Positions 6,996 through 7,978 of a DNA stretch of 7,978 nt are shown one piece after another; the stretch's first letter is position 1, and the number at the start of each line of letters is the position of its first letter. Where the stretch lies: assembly GCA_033763635.1 (NCBI GenBank), contig JANRKG010000183.1, positions 1 to 7,978 on the forward strand, written 5' to 3'. The notes below the pieces were generated by a model, which was not told the origin of the DNA, made no database searches, and was given only the letters and a program-made list of their open reading frames with translations. The position numbers were made by a program, and so were the translations under genes. This DNA is from JANRKG01 sp033763635 (lineage in GTDB: Bacteria; Cyanobacteriota; Cyanobacteriia; GCF-001939115).

Positions 6996-7107
6996 GCGAT
7001 TTCTTGAAAAGAGTTTACCAACAGGTTGCCCTTCGACTACGCTCAGGGCACGGGCGCTGGTTTCGGCTTCGCTCAAGCAGCGGGGCAATTGTTTTCTAGA
7101 AATCTTT
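6994..7107 (-). mobile_element. 114-bp MITE-like palindromic element, right copy (inverted)
   Basis: This is a second copy of the element at 5184-5297, in opposite orientation. Its first 45 bases or so match the reverse complement of the left copy's right end with about six mismatches, including an uninterrupted 20-base match ending in the GCCTA/TAGGC terminus. The far end (GTTTTCTAGAAATCT, 7091-7105) matches the other terminus of the left copy with one extra base. The core differs: CTTCGACTACGCTCAG (7031-7046) and TTTCGGCTTCGCTCAA (7061-7076) run as direct, not inverted, repeats. Local short stems remain, TGCCCT/AGGGCA (7027-7032, 7045-7050) and CGCTG/CAGCG (7055-7059, 7078-7082). The terminal TAGG overlaps and supplies the GTPase stop codon. 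Confidence 0.7.
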
Positions 7108-7172
7108 TTGCTTTTAAGTCGTAGTCATTACGAGTTTATTTAAGCTAAGATGGGAGACAAAGACGTTACAGG

Positions 7173-7202
7173 TTGCCTCCGAAGAGTCTCGATCGTTACA
7201 AT
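7173..7202 (+). promoter_or_regulatory. Candidate sigma-70 promoter for the FMN reductase gene
   Basis: TTGCCT (7173-7178) and TACAAT (7197-7202) are separated by 18 bp, a plausible -35/-10 pair. A transcript starting about 7 bases after the -10 would have a leader of roughly 16 nt before the ATG at 7225. The promoter lies downstream of the right palindromic element, which suggests the flavin reductase is transcribed independently of the GTPase gene. Confidence 0.45.
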
Positions 7203-7224
7203 TCTTCATTCGTGAGATAGTTCT

Positions 7225-7791
7225 ATGGTGAAAATTGTTGGCATTGGCGGTAGTTTGAGGGCTGGTTCCTATAGCCAGCGGGCCTTAGAGACTGCGCTAG
7301 AGCGGATTCATGCATTGGGTGCAGAGGTTGAACTGATTGATTTACGGTTACTTAATCTACCGTTCTGCGATGGTGGAGATGCTTATCCGGCCTATCCCGA
7401 TGTTGCCAAGCTACAGGAAACCGTTAAGACGGCTGACGGGATTATCCTGGCAACACCCGAATATCACGGGAGTATCAGCGGAGTTTTGAAAAATGCCCTG
7501 GATTTAATGGGCTTTGAAGAATTTTCCGATAAAGTAACTGGGGCGATCAGTGTGCTGGGTGGGCAGTCTAATAGCAATGCTCTCAATGATCTGCGAACTG
7601 TAATGCGCTGGGTGCATGCGTGGATGATCCCGGAACAGGTGGCGATCGGGCAAGCATGGAAAGCCTTTAATGAAGAAGGAGATCTGATTGATGATGCTCT
7701 ATCACAGCGGTTAGATGATTTTGAAAAAATTATGGTAGAGAAAAATCGTAAGATACGGGGATCAACAGAACGGGCAGCGGTGACAGCCTGA
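7225..7791 (+). CDS. NAD(P)H-dependent FMN reductase-family flavoprotein
   Basis: This 188-residue protein is a complete member of the NADPH-dependent FMN reductase / flavodoxin-like fold family, cytoplasmic enzymes that bind FMN and reduce flavin, quinone, chromate or azo compounds with NAD(P)H. Seen directly: a first beta strand then the FMN-phosphate loop GSLRAGSYSQRA at 9-20, the family signature TPEYHGSISGVLKNALD at 77-93, and a later flavin-contacting loop LGGQSNSNAL at 111-120. The length is typical. The ATG is followed immediately by an in-frame GTG, but the ATG fits the short hydrophobic strand at the N-terminus better; only a weak GAGA-type Shine-Dalgarno (about 7214-7217) precedes it. 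The true substrate cannot be told from sequence alone, so no gene symbol is given. It has its own candidate promoter and looks monocistronic. Confidence 0.94.
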   Translation: MVKIVGIGGSLRAGSYSQRALETALERIHALGAEVELIDLRLLNLPFCDGGDAYPAYPDVAKLQETVKTADGIILATPEYHGSISGVLKNALDLMGFEEFSDKVTGAISVLGGQSNSNALNDLRTVMRWVHAWMIPEQVAIGQAWKAFNEEGDLIDDALSQRLDDFEKIMVEKNRKIRGSTERAAVTA

Positions 7792-7923
7792 CCCCCTCAA
7801 TCAACAAATTCCATGAAAGAGCCGGAGGAGTAGGGTTACACTAAACGTATCCCTGTCCTCTGCCATCCAGCAATCGATCGGCTAGAGTATAAATCTGACA
7901 GCAAATCAAACCCTGCACTCGGA

Positions 7924-7978
7924 CGTTTAAAAGGCAGCGTCTTAGAAGCAGCGTTCATCAGGCAACGTTTAGAAGGCA
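7924..7978. repeat. Degenerate 14-bp tandem repeat reaching the window edge
   Basis: Four successive units can be read: CGTTTAAAAGGCAG (7924-7937), CGTCTTAGAAGCAG (7938-7951), CGTTCATCAGGCAA (7952-7965) and CGTTTAGAAGGCA (7966-7978, cut by the edge). The first and last are nearly identical. A 14-bp period is not a multiple of three, so it is unlikely to encode a protein repeat. The array probably continues to the right. Confidence 0.5.

Noticed and set aside
7888..7894. TATAAAT as a -10 box for a gene to the right
   Set aside because: No reasonable -35 lies 16-18 bp upstream, and no start codon follows in the window.

Overview
The window looks like a piece of a cyanobacterial chromosome. Three exact copies of the HIP1 octamer GCGATCGC are present (near 1378, 2042 and 6471), and there are many GATCG/CGATC variants, the usual HIP1 signature. 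The gene content is mostly housekeeping: translation termination, cell wall synthesis, a GTPase and a flavin reductase. Identifications rest on motifs read directly from the translated sequence; no database search was possible.

Left part (1-2667, minus strand): murF, which adds D-Ala-D-Ala to the peptidoglycan precursor, is followed 67 bp later by prfC, class II release factor RF3. prfC runs off the left edge, so about 414 N-terminal codons are visible. The two may be co-transcribed in the order murF then prfC.

Middle left (2668-3848): about 1.2 kb without a convincing gene separates the divergent murF from the next plus-strand gene. It is AT-rich and strand-asymmetric (T-rich around 3120-3400, purine-rich around 3600-3645). 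It carries several short tandem repeats with 11-, 12-, 14- or 15-bp periods, including an 11-bp TTGACAGC array.

Middle (3849-5132, plus strand): a protein of about 427 residues that I do not recognise, soluble-looking and probably mostly helical.

Middle right (5133-7107): a GTPase fused to a DUF697-type membrane-associated domain. It starts at a TTG with a strong Shine-Dalgarno and a perfect 9-bp hairpin just upstream. Two copies of a 114-bp palindromic, MITE-like element lie on either side of it, inverted relative to each other. The right copy overlaps the end of the GTPase gene and supplies its stop codon. This is the most unusual structure in the window.

Right part (7108-7978): a candidate promoter, an NAD(P)H-dependent FMN reductase-family flavoprotein, and an intergenic tail ending in a degenerate 14-bp tandem repeat at the window edge.

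The protein genes do not form an obvious single pathway, and I see no defence island, CRISPR array, RNA gene or complete transposon.
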